From CBDTYW01 sp965364735 (GTDB lineage Bacteria; Actinomycetota; Nitriliruptoria; Nitriliruptorales; Nitriliruptoraceae), in assembly GCA_965364735.1 (NCBI GenBank), contig CBDTYW010000169.1:1-8333 (forward strand): 8,333 nt of DNA. The letters are read 5' to 3'. The translations under genes and the position numbers were made by a program. The notes beneath the pieces were generated by a model, which saw only the letters and a program-made list of their open reading frames with translations, was not told where the DNA came from and did no database searches. Of this stretch, positions 1-8,333 are shown one piece after another (within the stretch, counting starts at the first letter, position 1; the number at the start of each line of letters is the position of its first letter).

Positions 1-30
1 CTGCTCGAGGCGGTCCGCAAGCGCACGTGA
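1..30 (+). CDS. 3' end of an unidentified upstream gene (partial)
   Basis: Reading frame 1 gives nine codons (LLEAVRKRT) and a TGA stop at 28-30. The basic, Leu-rich end looks like the C-terminal helix of a protein, but it is far too short to identify. In many actinobacteria, efp and nusB lie just upstream of pyrR, so a nusB-type gene is one possibility. That is context-based guesswork, and no NusB motif is visible. About 207 nt separate this stop from pyrR, which leaves room for a separate promoter. Confidence 0.4.
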   Translation: MLEAVRKRT

Positions 31-62
31 CCGAGCGGCGTGTCACGAGCGGCTGACGAGGG

Positions 63-93
63 TTGTGGCGTCTCCGTCGCCGGTTGGTAGGTT
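63..93 (+). promoter_or_regulatory. Tentative promoter of the pyr operon
   Basis: A TTGTGG hexamer at 63-68 and a TAGGTT hexamer at 88-93 are separated by 19 nt. They fit loosely the TTGnnn / TAnnnT pattern of actinobacterial housekeeping promoters. Transcription would then begin near position 100, about 45 nt before the PyrR hairpin, which suits an RNA-mediated control system. The match is weak, especially at -35, and no start site can be fixed from sequence alone. A promoter must lie upstream of 146 if the PyrR hairpin is to be transcribed. Confidence 0.25.
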
Positions 94-145
94 CCTCGCA
101 GCCGTTGATCCGACGGCCAGCGCCCGCTCGGGCGCGCCCCTTGAA

Positions 146-165
146 ACTGGTCCCGTGAGGCCGGT
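146..165 (+). promoter_or_regulatory. PyrR-binding RNA hairpin in the pyr leader
   Basis: Positions 149-162 match the PyrR binding-loop consensus ARUCCNGNGAGGYU at 12 of 14 positions. The two mismatches, G149 for A and C162 for U, compensate each other and preserve the base pair. The predicted fold is a lower stem of A146-U165, C147-G164, U148-G163, G149-C162 and G150-C161. Above it come a bulged U151, an upper stem of C152-G160 and C153-G159, and the loop CGUGA (154-158). PyrR with bound UMP or UTP stabilises this class of hairpin. No U-tract terminator or antiterminator is apparent between it and pyrR, so classical Bacillus attenuation looks unlikely. The stem ends one base before the Shine-Dalgarno at 166-171, which points to translational repression. 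Confidence 0.82.
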
Positions 166-171
166 AAGGAG
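166..171 (+). promoter_or_regulatory. First ribosome-binding site of the operon
   Basis: AAGGAG sits 6 nt upstream of an ATG at 178 and is the best Shine-Dalgarno in the control region. It begins at the base directly after the PyrR hairpin stem, so bound PyrR would be expected to cover it sterically. pyrR itself, starting at 240, has only a weak purine stretch (CCGGGA, 225-230) in front of it. Ribosomes may therefore load here and reach pyrR by translational coupling. Confidence 0.6.
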
Positions 172-177
172 CTCTGG

Positions 178-243
178 ATGCCCGTTCTGTCCTGCCCTCG
201 TGTGCAGAAATCGCCCCCGTTCGACCGGGATGTGCGGCCGTGA
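178..243 (+). CDS. Putative 21-residue leader peptide coupled to pyrR
   Basis: An ATG at 178, preceded by AAGGAG at a spacing of 6 nt, opens 21 codons ending in TGA at 241-243. The peptide starts MPVLSCPRVQ, ends in DVRP, and has a Pro-Pro pair in the middle. The stop overlaps the pyrR GTG start as GTGA (240-243), the same type of overlap seen later at carB/pyrK. This is the usual geometry for termination-reinitiation. The peptide resembles no family I know and may matter only for the act of being translated. It is supported by the strong SD, the overlap and its position just behind the PyrR hairpin, but short ORFs arise by chance, so its reality is inferred. Confidence 0.5.
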   Translation: MPVLSCPRVQKSPPFDRDVRP

Positions 244-785
244 CGGACATCCTCGGCCCCCAGGACGTCGCCCGCGTGTGTCGTCGTCTCGCCCACGAGA
301 TCCTCGAGCGCAACGGTGGAGCCGGGGACCTCGTCCTCGTCGGGATCCGCCGTCGCGGCGTCCCGCTCGCTGCCCGACTTGCCACGGCCATCGGTGAGAT
401 CGAAGGCGTGGAGGTACCGGTCGGGTCGCTCGACGTCACGCTGTACCGCGACGACCTCAACCACCGCGGCCCGCTGCCGCTCGGCCGCACGGAGATGCCC
501 GACATCAACGGCCGCGTCGTGGTGCTCGTCGACGACGTCCTGTTCACCGGCCGAACCATCCGGGCGGCGATGGAGGCGGTCTTCGAGCTCGGACGACCGA
601 GCGCGATCCGGCTCGTGGTGCTCGTCGACCGTGGGCACCGAGAGCTGCCGATCCGTGCCGACCATGTCGGCAAGAACCTGCCGACCTCGCTCGACGTCGA
701 GATCCAGGTGCTGCTGGAGGAGATCGACGGCCGCGACGCCGTCACCCAGGTCGCCGGCTCCAGCGACACGAACGCGGAGGGCTGA
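240..785 (+). CDS. pyrR: PyrR: pyr operon RNA-binding regulator / uracil phosphoribosyltransferase
   Basis: A 181-residue protein, the usual length for PyrR. It binds pyr mRNA in response to uridine nucleotides and PRPP. Many members also convert uracil and PRPP to UMP. The type I phosphoribosyltransferase fold is recognisable: VGIRRRGVPLA at residues 34-44, LYRDDL at 68-73, the PRPP loop VVLVDDVLFTGRT at 94-106 with the acidic pair D98-D99, and the PyrR signature VDRGHRELPIRADHVGKN at 129-146. The GTG start at 240 puts the N-terminus in register with the family (ILxxQ...RLAHEI), and no ATG/GTG/TTG start lies upstream in frame before the stop at 165-167. Its own Shine-Dalgarno is weak, and it overlaps the leader ORF by GTGA. 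pyrB follows after 2 nt. It is expected to repress its own operon through the hairpin at 146-165. Confidence 0.97.
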   Translation: MTDILGPQDVARVCRRLAHEILERNGGAGDLVLVGIRRRGVPLAARLATAIGEIEGVEVPVGSLDVTLYRDDLNHRGPLPLGRTEMPDINGRVVVLVDDVLFTGRTIRAAMEAVFELGRPSAIRLVVLVDRGHRELPIRADHVGKNLPTSLDVEIQVLLEEIDGRDAVTQVAGSSDTNAEG

Positions 786-787
786 GG

Positions 788-1711
788 ATGCAGCACCTGA
801 TCTCGATCGAGGACGTCTCCGCCGCGGAGATCACCGAGATCCTCGACACCGCCGAGTCGATGCGCGACATCGCCGAACGTCCGATCAAGAAGGTCGCGAC
901 CCTGCGCGGCCGCACCGTCTGCAACCTCTTCCTCGAGGACTCCACCCGCACCCGTCTCAGCTTCGAGGTCGCGGCCAAGCGGCTTTCCGCCGACGTCATC
1001 AACTTCTCCGCGAAGGGATCGAGCGTCAGCAAGGGCGAGTCGTTCAAGGACACCGCGCTCACGCTCAAGGCCATGGGCGTCGACGTGGTGATCGTCCGGA
1101 GCCGGGCGAGCGGCGCGCCGCTCCAGCTGTCGCGCATGATCGACGCCTCGATCGTGAACGCCGGTGACGGGTGGCACCAGCACCCCACGCAGGCGCTGCT
1201 CGACCTGTTCACGATGCGCCGAGCGCTCGGCCGGATCGAAGGGCTCAACGTCGTGCTCTGCGGCGACGTGCTGCACAGCCGCGTCGCACGCTCCGAGGTG
1301 CAGGCGCTGCACACGATGGGCGCCAACATCACCGTCGTCGCCCCGCCGACGCTGCTGCCGCCGCGCGTCGACACCTGGCCGGTCACCGTCGCCCCGCACC
1401 TCGACGACGTGTTGCCGAGCGCCGACGTCGTCTATCTCCTGCGCGTCCAGCGCGAGCGGATGCACAAGGCGTTCTTCCCGTCGATCCGCGAGTACGCGCG
1501 CGAATGGGGCATGGACTCTGCGCGCATGGCCAAGCTGCCCGACCACGCGATCATCATGCACCCGGGGCCCATGAACCGGGGCGTGGAGATCACCGCCGAT
1601 GTGGCCGATCACGAGCGCTCCCAGATCACCTCGATGGTGACGAACGGCGTCGCGGTCCGGATGGCGGTCCTCTACCTCCTGTCCGGCATGCGCGAAGAGG
1701 TGGCGGCATGA
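788..1711 (+). CDS. pyrB: PyrB: aspartate carbamoyltransferase catalytic chain
   Basis: A cytoplasmic 307-residue enzyme that joins carbamoyl phosphate and aspartate to make carbamoyl aspartate. All main active-site elements are present. The carbamoyl-phosphate loop STRTR is at residues 52-56, the mobile-loop SKGES at 81-85 includes K82, and HPTQ is at 132-135. R219 and Q221 (LLRVQRER) should bind aspartate, and HPGP is at 258-261. Length and motifs match an intact catalytic subunit. The ATG at 788 has GGAGG at 776-780 with 7 nt spacing. It lies 2 nt after pyrR, and its stop overlaps pyrC as ATGA (1708-1711). No regulatory chain pyrI is present in the window. The pyrB-pyrC overlap and the degenerate PyrC next door resemble the Pseudomonas arrangement, in which an inactive PyrC homologue is part of the aspartate transcarbamoylase holoenzyme. 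Confidence 0.98.
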   Translation: MQHLISIEDVSAAEITEILDTAESMRDIAERPIKKVATLRGRTVCNLFLEDSTRTRLSFEVAAKRLSADVINFSAKGSSVSKGESFKDTALTLKAMGVDVVIVRSRASGAPLQLSRMIDASIVNAGDGWHQHPTQALLDLFTMRRALGRIEGLNVVLCGDVLHSRVARSEVQALHTMGANITVVAPPTLLPPRVDTWPVTVAPHLDDVLPSADVVYLLRVQRERMHKAFFPSIREYAREWGMDSARMAKLPDHAIIMHPGPMNRGVEITADVADHERSQITSMVTNGVAVRMAVLYLLSGMREEVAA

Positions 1712-3009
1712 AGCGGATCCTCACCGGCGGCCGCGTCGTCGACCCCTCGACCGGGCGCGACGAGATCACGGACGTCCTGCTCCACGGCGAGCAGATCGTC
1801 GCCGTCGGGAACGACCTCGACGCCACCGGTGCCGAACGCATGGACTGCGACGGGCTGCTCGTGATGCCCGGCCTCGTCGATCTCCGCGCCCACCTCGGTG
1901 AGCCCGGCCACGAGGACGCCGAGGACATCGCCTCGGCGAGCGCCGCAGCTGCAGCCGGGGGCTACACCGCGGTCTGCGCGACCCCGGACACCGACCCGGT
2001 CTGTGACTCGACGGCGGTCGCCGAGCAGATCTGGCGGCGCGGCATCGAGGTCGGCCTCATCGACGTCCTCCCGACCGCCACGCTGACCAAGGCCCGTCAG
2101 GGCGAGGACCTCACGGAGTTCGGCGGCCTGCGTCGCTGCGCGGCCGCCGTGGACTTCTTCTCCGACGGAGACCGCACGGTCGGCGACGCGCTGCTCATGC
2201 GCCGAGCGATGCAGTACGCGCTCGCCTTCGACGTGGTGATCGCGAACCACCCGCAGGACGGCCCGTTGACCGAGGGTGCGCAGATGCACGAGGGCGCCCA
2301 GTCCTCGCGGCTCGGGCTCCCCGGTGCGCCGGCCGAGGCCGAGGACATCATGGTCGCCCGTGATCTGATCCTCGCGCGCGGCTCGGGCGCACGCATCCAC
2401 CTGCAGCGGATCTCGACCGCTGGTGCGGTGGAGCTGATCCGTGTCGCGAAGGCCCAGGGCGTCCGCGTCACCGCCGACTGCACGCCCCATCACCTCGTCC
2501 TCGACGACTCGGTCGTGGCGGCCTACGACCCGGTCCACAAGGTCGTCCCGCCGCTGCGTTCCCCCGAGGACGTCGCGGCGCTGCGCGCCGCCGTCGCCGA
2601 CGGGACGATCGACGCGATCGCGACCGACCACGCACCCGTCTCGGTCGAGCTCAAGGAGCAGGAGTGGGAGCATGCTCCACCCGGCACGATCGGCCTCGAG
2701 ACGACGCTCGCGCTGCTGCTCGGTGAGCTCGTCGAGACCGGCGTGATGTCGTTGACCACGCTCGTCGACCGCCTCACCCGCGGCCCGTCGCTCGTCCGCG
2801 ACACCCGCGGCCACGGTGGCCCGATCATGACCGGCGCCCCGGCGAACCTGACCTGCGTCGACCCCGCGGCCACGTGGGTCGTCGCGCCGCGCACGATGCA
2901 GTCGCGGTCCCGCAACTCCGCCTTCACCGGGCGCAAGCTCACCGGCCGCGTCGTGCACACGATGCTCCGCGGCCGCCTCACGTTCACCGACGGCGCGGTC
3001 CAGCACTGA
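1708..3009 (+). CDS. pyrC: PyrC-like dihydroorotase homologue, probably catalytically inactive
   Basis: A 433-residue class I dihydroorotase homologue at the position of the enzyme that cyclises carbamoyl aspartate to dihydroorotate. The fold is well preserved: MPGLVDL at residues 53-59, STAGAVELI at 236-244, TPHH at 259-262, PPLR at 281-284, IATDHAP at 304-310, PPGTIGLET at 324-332 and PANL near the C-terminus. Several functional residues are not. The family motif DxHxHxRxPG reads DLRAHLGEPG, so the first metal His is R60 and the substrate Arg is G64. MPNT reads TPDT, placing D94 for the substrate Asn. The metal His of HxxHxS is R234 (HLQRIST). KVNPP reads KVVPP, and DHAPH reads DHAPV. H62, D153, H181 and D307 remain. 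The changes are in-frame substitutions, not frameshifts. I infer a pseudo-dihydroorotase that may assemble with PyrB. The ATG at 1708 overlaps the pyrB stop, with AAGAGG at 1695-1700. Homology is certain; inactivity is likely but unproven. Confidence 0.93.
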   Translation: MKRILTGGRVVDPSTGRDEITDVLLHGEQIVAVGNDLDATGAERMDCDGLLVMPGLVDLRAHLGEPGHEDAEDIASASAAAAAGGYTAVCATPDTDPVCDSTAVAEQIWRRGIEVGLIDVLPTATLTKARQGEDLTEFGGLRRCAAAVDFFSDGDRTVGDALLMRRAMQYALAFDVVIANHPQDGPLTEGAQMHEGAQSSRLGLPGAPAEAEDIMVARDLILARGSGARIHLQRISTAGAVELIRVAKAQGVRVTADCTPHHLVLDDSVVAAYDPVHKVVPPLRSPEDVAALRAAVADGTIDAIATDHAPVSVELKEQEWEHAPPGTIGLETTLALLLGELVETGVMSLTTLVDRLTRGPSLVRDTRGHGGPIMTGAPANLTCVDPAATWVVAPRTMQSRSRNSAFTGRKLTGRVVHTMLRGRLTFTDGAVQH

Positions 3010-3057
3010 CCGCGGCCTCCCACCACGACGTTCACCCCCGACGCACAGGAACCACCC
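3010..3057 (+). promoter_or_regulatory. pyrC-carA spacer with carA ribosome-binding site
   Basis: A 48-nt, C/A-rich, G-poor gap with AGGAA at 3047-3051, 6 nt before the carA GTG. It contains no hairpin of note, no PyrR-site match and no terminator. It gives carA its own ribosome entry, unlike pyrR, pyrB and pyrC, which are coupled. The gap is exactly 16 codons long and has no stop in the pyrC frame. Confidence 0.6.
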
Positions 3058-4221
3058 GTGTCGCACACCCCCACCACGCCCGGCCGTGAGGCACTCCCGG
3101 CGCTGCTCGTCCTCGAGGACGGGACGGCGTACCGCGGTCGTCAGTTCGGCGCCATCGGCACGACCTTCGGTGAGGCGGTCTTCAACACGGGCATGTCCGG
3201 CTACCAGGAGGTCCTCACGGACCCCTCGTACCGGCGGCAGATCGTCGCGATGACGGCGCCGCAGATCGGCAACTACGGGATGTGCGCCGAGGACGAGGAG
3301 TCCGACCGCATCCAGGTCGCAGGCTTCGTGGTCAAGGAAGCCGCCCGTCGCCACTCCAGCTGGCGGGCCGAGACGGACCTCCAGTCCTCGCTCCACGCGG
3401 CCGGCGTCATCGGCATCGAGGGCATCGACACGCGCTCGCTGACCCGACACCTCCGCGACCGAGGAGCGATGCGGGCGGCGATCTCGACCGAGATCCTCGA
3501 CGTCGACGCCCTCGTCGCACAGGTGCTGGAGTCCCCGTCGATGGTCGGCGCGAACCTCGCCGACGAGGTGTCGTGCGCGGAGCCCTACACCGTCACGGCG
3601 CAGGGCGAGGAGCGCCACCGCGTGCTCGCGCTCGACTACGGGATCAAGCGCAACATCGTCCGTCAGCTCGTGGCGCACGGGTGCACCGTCGAGGTCGTTC
3701 CGTCGTCGTGGACGGCCGACCAGGTGCTCGCCCGCGAGCCCGACGGGGTCTTCGCCTCGAACGGGCCCGGCGACCCGTCGGCGGTGACGCAGGGGATCGC
3801 CACGATGCAGGGCGTCCTCGGCAAGCTCCCGGTCTTCGGGATCTGCCTGGGCTCGCAGCTCCTCGGCCATGCGCTCGGCGCCGAAACCTACAAGCTCGTG
3901 TTCGGTCACCGCGGCGCGAACCAGCCGGTGCTGCGGCGCTCGGACGGGCTCGTCGAGATCACGTCGCACAACCACGGGTTCGCCGTCCAGGCGTCCTCGC
4001 TCGGCGAGCAGGTGGGCGAGTACGGCTTTCAGACCGCCGACCACGGGCTGGTCGAGGTCAGCCACGTGAACCTCAACGACGACGTCTGTGAAGGCCTCGT
4101 GGCCCGCGACCTCGCGGCCTTCAGCGTCCAGTACCACCCGGAGGCAGCGCCGGGCCCGCACGACGCGCGCTACCTCTTCGAGCGGTTCACCGACCTGATG
4201 GCGACCGGCGTCCGCGCCTGA
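3058..4221 (+). CDS. carA: CarA: carbamoyl-phosphate synthase small (glutamine amidotransferase) subunit
   Basis: A 387-residue protein of normal CarA length. It hydrolyses glutamine and channels ammonia to CarB. The N-terminal CPSase small-chain domain covers about residues 13-155, with FGEAVFNTGMSGYQEVLTDP at 38-57. The class I amidotransferase domain covers about 187-380. It has ALDYGIKRNI at 191-200, FASNGPGDP at 232-240, the nucleophile C263 in GICLGSQ, HRGANQPV at 284-291, HNHGFAV at 304-310, and the catalytic pair H360/E362 in QYHPEAAPGP. S266 stands where CarA proteins usually have His (GICLGHQ). The residue at this position varies among amidotransferases and is not part of the triad, so activity is expected. 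The GTG start at 3058 follows AGGAA. carB is 46 nt downstream in another frame. Confidence 0.98.
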   Translation: MSHTPTTPGREALPALLVLEDGTAYRGRQFGAIGTTFGEAVFNTGMSGYQEVLTDPSYRRQIVAMTAPQIGNYGMCAEDEESDRIQVAGFVVKEAARRHSSWRAETDLQSSLHAAGVIGIEGIDTRSLTRHLRDRGAMRAAISTEILDVDALVAQVLESPSMVGANLADEVSCAEPYTVTAQGEERHRVLALDYGIKRNIVRQLVAHGCTVEVVPSSWTADQVLAREPDGVFASNGPGDPSAVTQGIATMQGVLGKLPVFGICLGSQLLGHALGAETYKLVFGHRGANQPVLRRSDGLVEITSHNHGFAVQASSLGEQVGEYGFQTADHGLVEVSHVNLNDDVCEGLVARDLAAFSVQYHPEAAPGPHDARYLFERFTDLMATGVRA

Positions 4222-4267
4222 CCGCGTCCAACAGCTTCCACGTCACACGAGACCCCACGAGCACCAC
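4222..4267 (+). promoter_or_regulatory. carA-carB spacer with weak ribosome-binding site
   Basis: A 46-nt C/A-rich, G-poor gap. The only Shine-Dalgarno-like element is a poor CGAG at 4258-4261, 6 nt before the carB ATG. No terminator, promoter or PyrR-binding motif is visible. An unstructured leader may help 30S loading where the SD is weak. This is an inference from composition only. Confidence 0.4.
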
Positions 4268-7536
<3,269 letters not shown>

Positions 7537-7540
<4 letters not shown>

Positions 7541-8333
7541 CCGCACCGCGACGTACCCCGACCGCGGCCGGACGTGAGGGCGATGGCCCGGTGCGCCAGG
7601 TCTGTGAGGTCCTCGAACGAGAGCGGGAGGGCGCCTACTGGATGATCACGCTGGCGGCGCCCGACATCGCCCGTCGCGCGAAGCCGGGGCAGTTCGTCAA
7701 CGTCCGGGTCCGCGGTACCCACACGCTGCTGCGTCGGCCGTTCTCGCTCGCCCGGTCGAGCCAGCGTCGCCCGGCGCCGGGCACGATCCAGATCGTGTTC
7801 GACGCCCACGGGCCCGGCACGGAGTGGCTGGCTCAGGTCTCGGTCCACGACCACATCGACGTCGTCGGTCCGCTCGGCAACTCCTTCGGCCTGCCGCGTG
7901 AGGAGAGCAACTGCCTGCTCGTCGGCGGCGGCTACGGCGTGGCGCCGCTCCTCCTGCTGGCGGAGCAGCTGCGGGCTGCCCGCCACCGCGTCGACTTCGC
8001 GGTCGGAGCGCGCTCGAAGGACCGGCTCTACGCGATGATGGAGGCCAAGCGCACCAGTGCTGCGGTGGCGTTCACGACGGAGGACGGCTCGTTCGGCACG
8101 AAGGGCCGGATCACCGACATCCTCCCGGAGATGATCGCGAAGACCGAGACCGACGTGCTCTACGCCTGCGGCCCGATGCCGATGCTCGAGGCGGTCGGCC
8201 GAGTCGCCGCCGATCTGGGCATCCGTCACGAGCTCGCGGTCGAGGAGCACATGGCCTGTGGCGTCGGCGTCTGCTGGACGTGCGTGCTGCCGGTCGCCGA
8301 CGCCCGCGGCGAGGTCGCGAACCGACGGGGCTG
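7537..8333 (+). CDS. pyrK: PyrK: dihydroorotate dehydrogenase electron-transfer subunit (partial, 3' end outside window)
   Basis: An open frame of 265 complete codons continues past the right edge. PyrK carries FAD and a [2Fe-2S] cluster and passes electrons from the FMN of class 1B PyrD to NAD+. The ferredoxin-reductase-like fold shows PGQFVNV at residues 50-56, the FAD motif RRPFSL at 66-71, the nucleotide-binding GGGYGVAPLL at 130-139 (Tyr133 where Ile is common), and YACGPMPML at 209-217. The cluster ligands begin at EEHMACGVGVCWTC, giving C241, C246 and C249. The fourth Cys lies further on: the last two bases of the window, TG, would start a Cys codon (TGC/TGT) at residue 266, about the right spacing. 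The GTG start at 7537 overlaps the carB stop (GTGA) and has AAGG at 7526-7529. A GTG at 7591 behind GAGGG is a less likely alternative. A class 1B pyrD is expected downstream. Confidence 0.93.

Noticed and set aside
121..134. A small inverted repeat (CGCCC-gctc-GGGCG) as a terminator of the upstream gene
   Set aside because: No U-run follows, the stem is only 5 bp, and such repeats are frequent in GC-rich DNA. It may simply fold next to the PyrR hairpin.
141..170. TTGAAA (141-146) and TAAGGA (165-170), 18 nt apart, as a promoter for a leaderless ATG at 178
   Set aside because: It would place the start of transcription downstream of the near-perfect PyrR-binding hairpin and make that element meaningless. 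TAAGGA is better explained as the Shine-Dalgarno.
65..397. A 110-codon plus-strand ORF covering the leader and the pyrR start
   Set aside because: Pro/Arg/Ser-rich translation with no family resemblance. It overlaps pyrR out of frame and has no convincing ribosome-binding site.
1171..1707. An upstream extension of pyrC beginning inside pyrB
   Set aside because: The extension is an Ala/Arg-rich shadow of pyrB. The ATG at 1708, with its ATGA overlap and SD, gives the normal dihydroorotase N-terminus.
1708..3009. The odd PyrC motifs as a result of frameshift or a broken gene
   Set aside because: The frame is open for the full family length and conserved blocks stay in register on both sides of every altered motif. 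The changes are codon substitutions, which fits a maintained pseudoenzyme rather than a decaying gene.
1672..4161. An 829-codon open frame on the minus strand opposite pyrC and carA
   Set aside because: It is the mirror of GC-rich coding sequence. The composition is Arg/Val/Asp/Gly-rich with no recognisable domain, while the plus strand encodes clear PyrC and CarA across the same bases.

Overview
The window is a single, densely packed de novo pyrimidine biosynthesis operon on the + strand, in very GC-rich DNA with strongly GC-biased third codon positions. The gene order is pyrR - pyrB - pyrC - carA - carB - pyrK, and the last gene runs off the right edge. This order, the high GC, the GTG starts and the exclusive use of TGA stops suggest an actinobacterium. 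The presence of pyrK, the electron-transfer subunit of a class 1B dihydroorotate dehydrogenase, argues against Mycobacterium/Streptomyces-type lineages, which use a class 2 enzyme. A deeper class such as Thermoleophilia or Acidimicrobiia is possible. The lineage is inferred from gene content only and is not certain.

Layout. Bases 1-30 hold the last nine codons of an unidentified upstream gene. Bases 31-239 are the operon control region. It has a tentative promoter (63-93) and a near-consensus PyrR-binding RNA hairpin (146-165). The base of that hairpin directly abuts a strong Shine-Dalgarno (166-171), which serves a 21-codon leader ORF (178-243). The leader stop overlaps the pyrR GTG start (GTGA). 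pyrR (240-785) and pyrB (788-1711) are 2 nt apart, and pyrB overlaps pyrC by ATGA. After gaps of 48 and 46 nt come carA (3058-4221) and carB (4268-7540). pyrK starts inside the carB stop (GTGA, 7537).

How the genes work together. CarA/CarB make carbamoyl phosphate, and PyrB condenses it with aspartate. PyrC occupies the dihydroorotase position, and PyrK would pass electrons from dihydroorotate oxidation to NAD+ together with a PyrD expected downstream. PyrR senses uridine nucleotides and should shut the operon by binding the hairpin and blocking the first ribosome-binding site, the translational-repression mode demonstrated in Mycobacterium smegmatis.

Two things stand out. First, PyrC keeps the dihydroorotase fold and much conserved sequence but has lost key catalytic residues: the first His of HxH is Arg, the substrate Arg is Gly, the substrate Asn is Asp, and another metal His is Arg. 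It is probably a pseudo-dihydroorotase, perhaps a structural partner of PyrB as in Pseudomonas, so a separate active dihydroorotase should exist elsewhere in the genome. Second, the PyrR hairpin, leader SD, leader ORF and coupled pyrR form a compact translational switch. I saw no mobile elements, CRISPR arrays, tRNA or rRNA genes.
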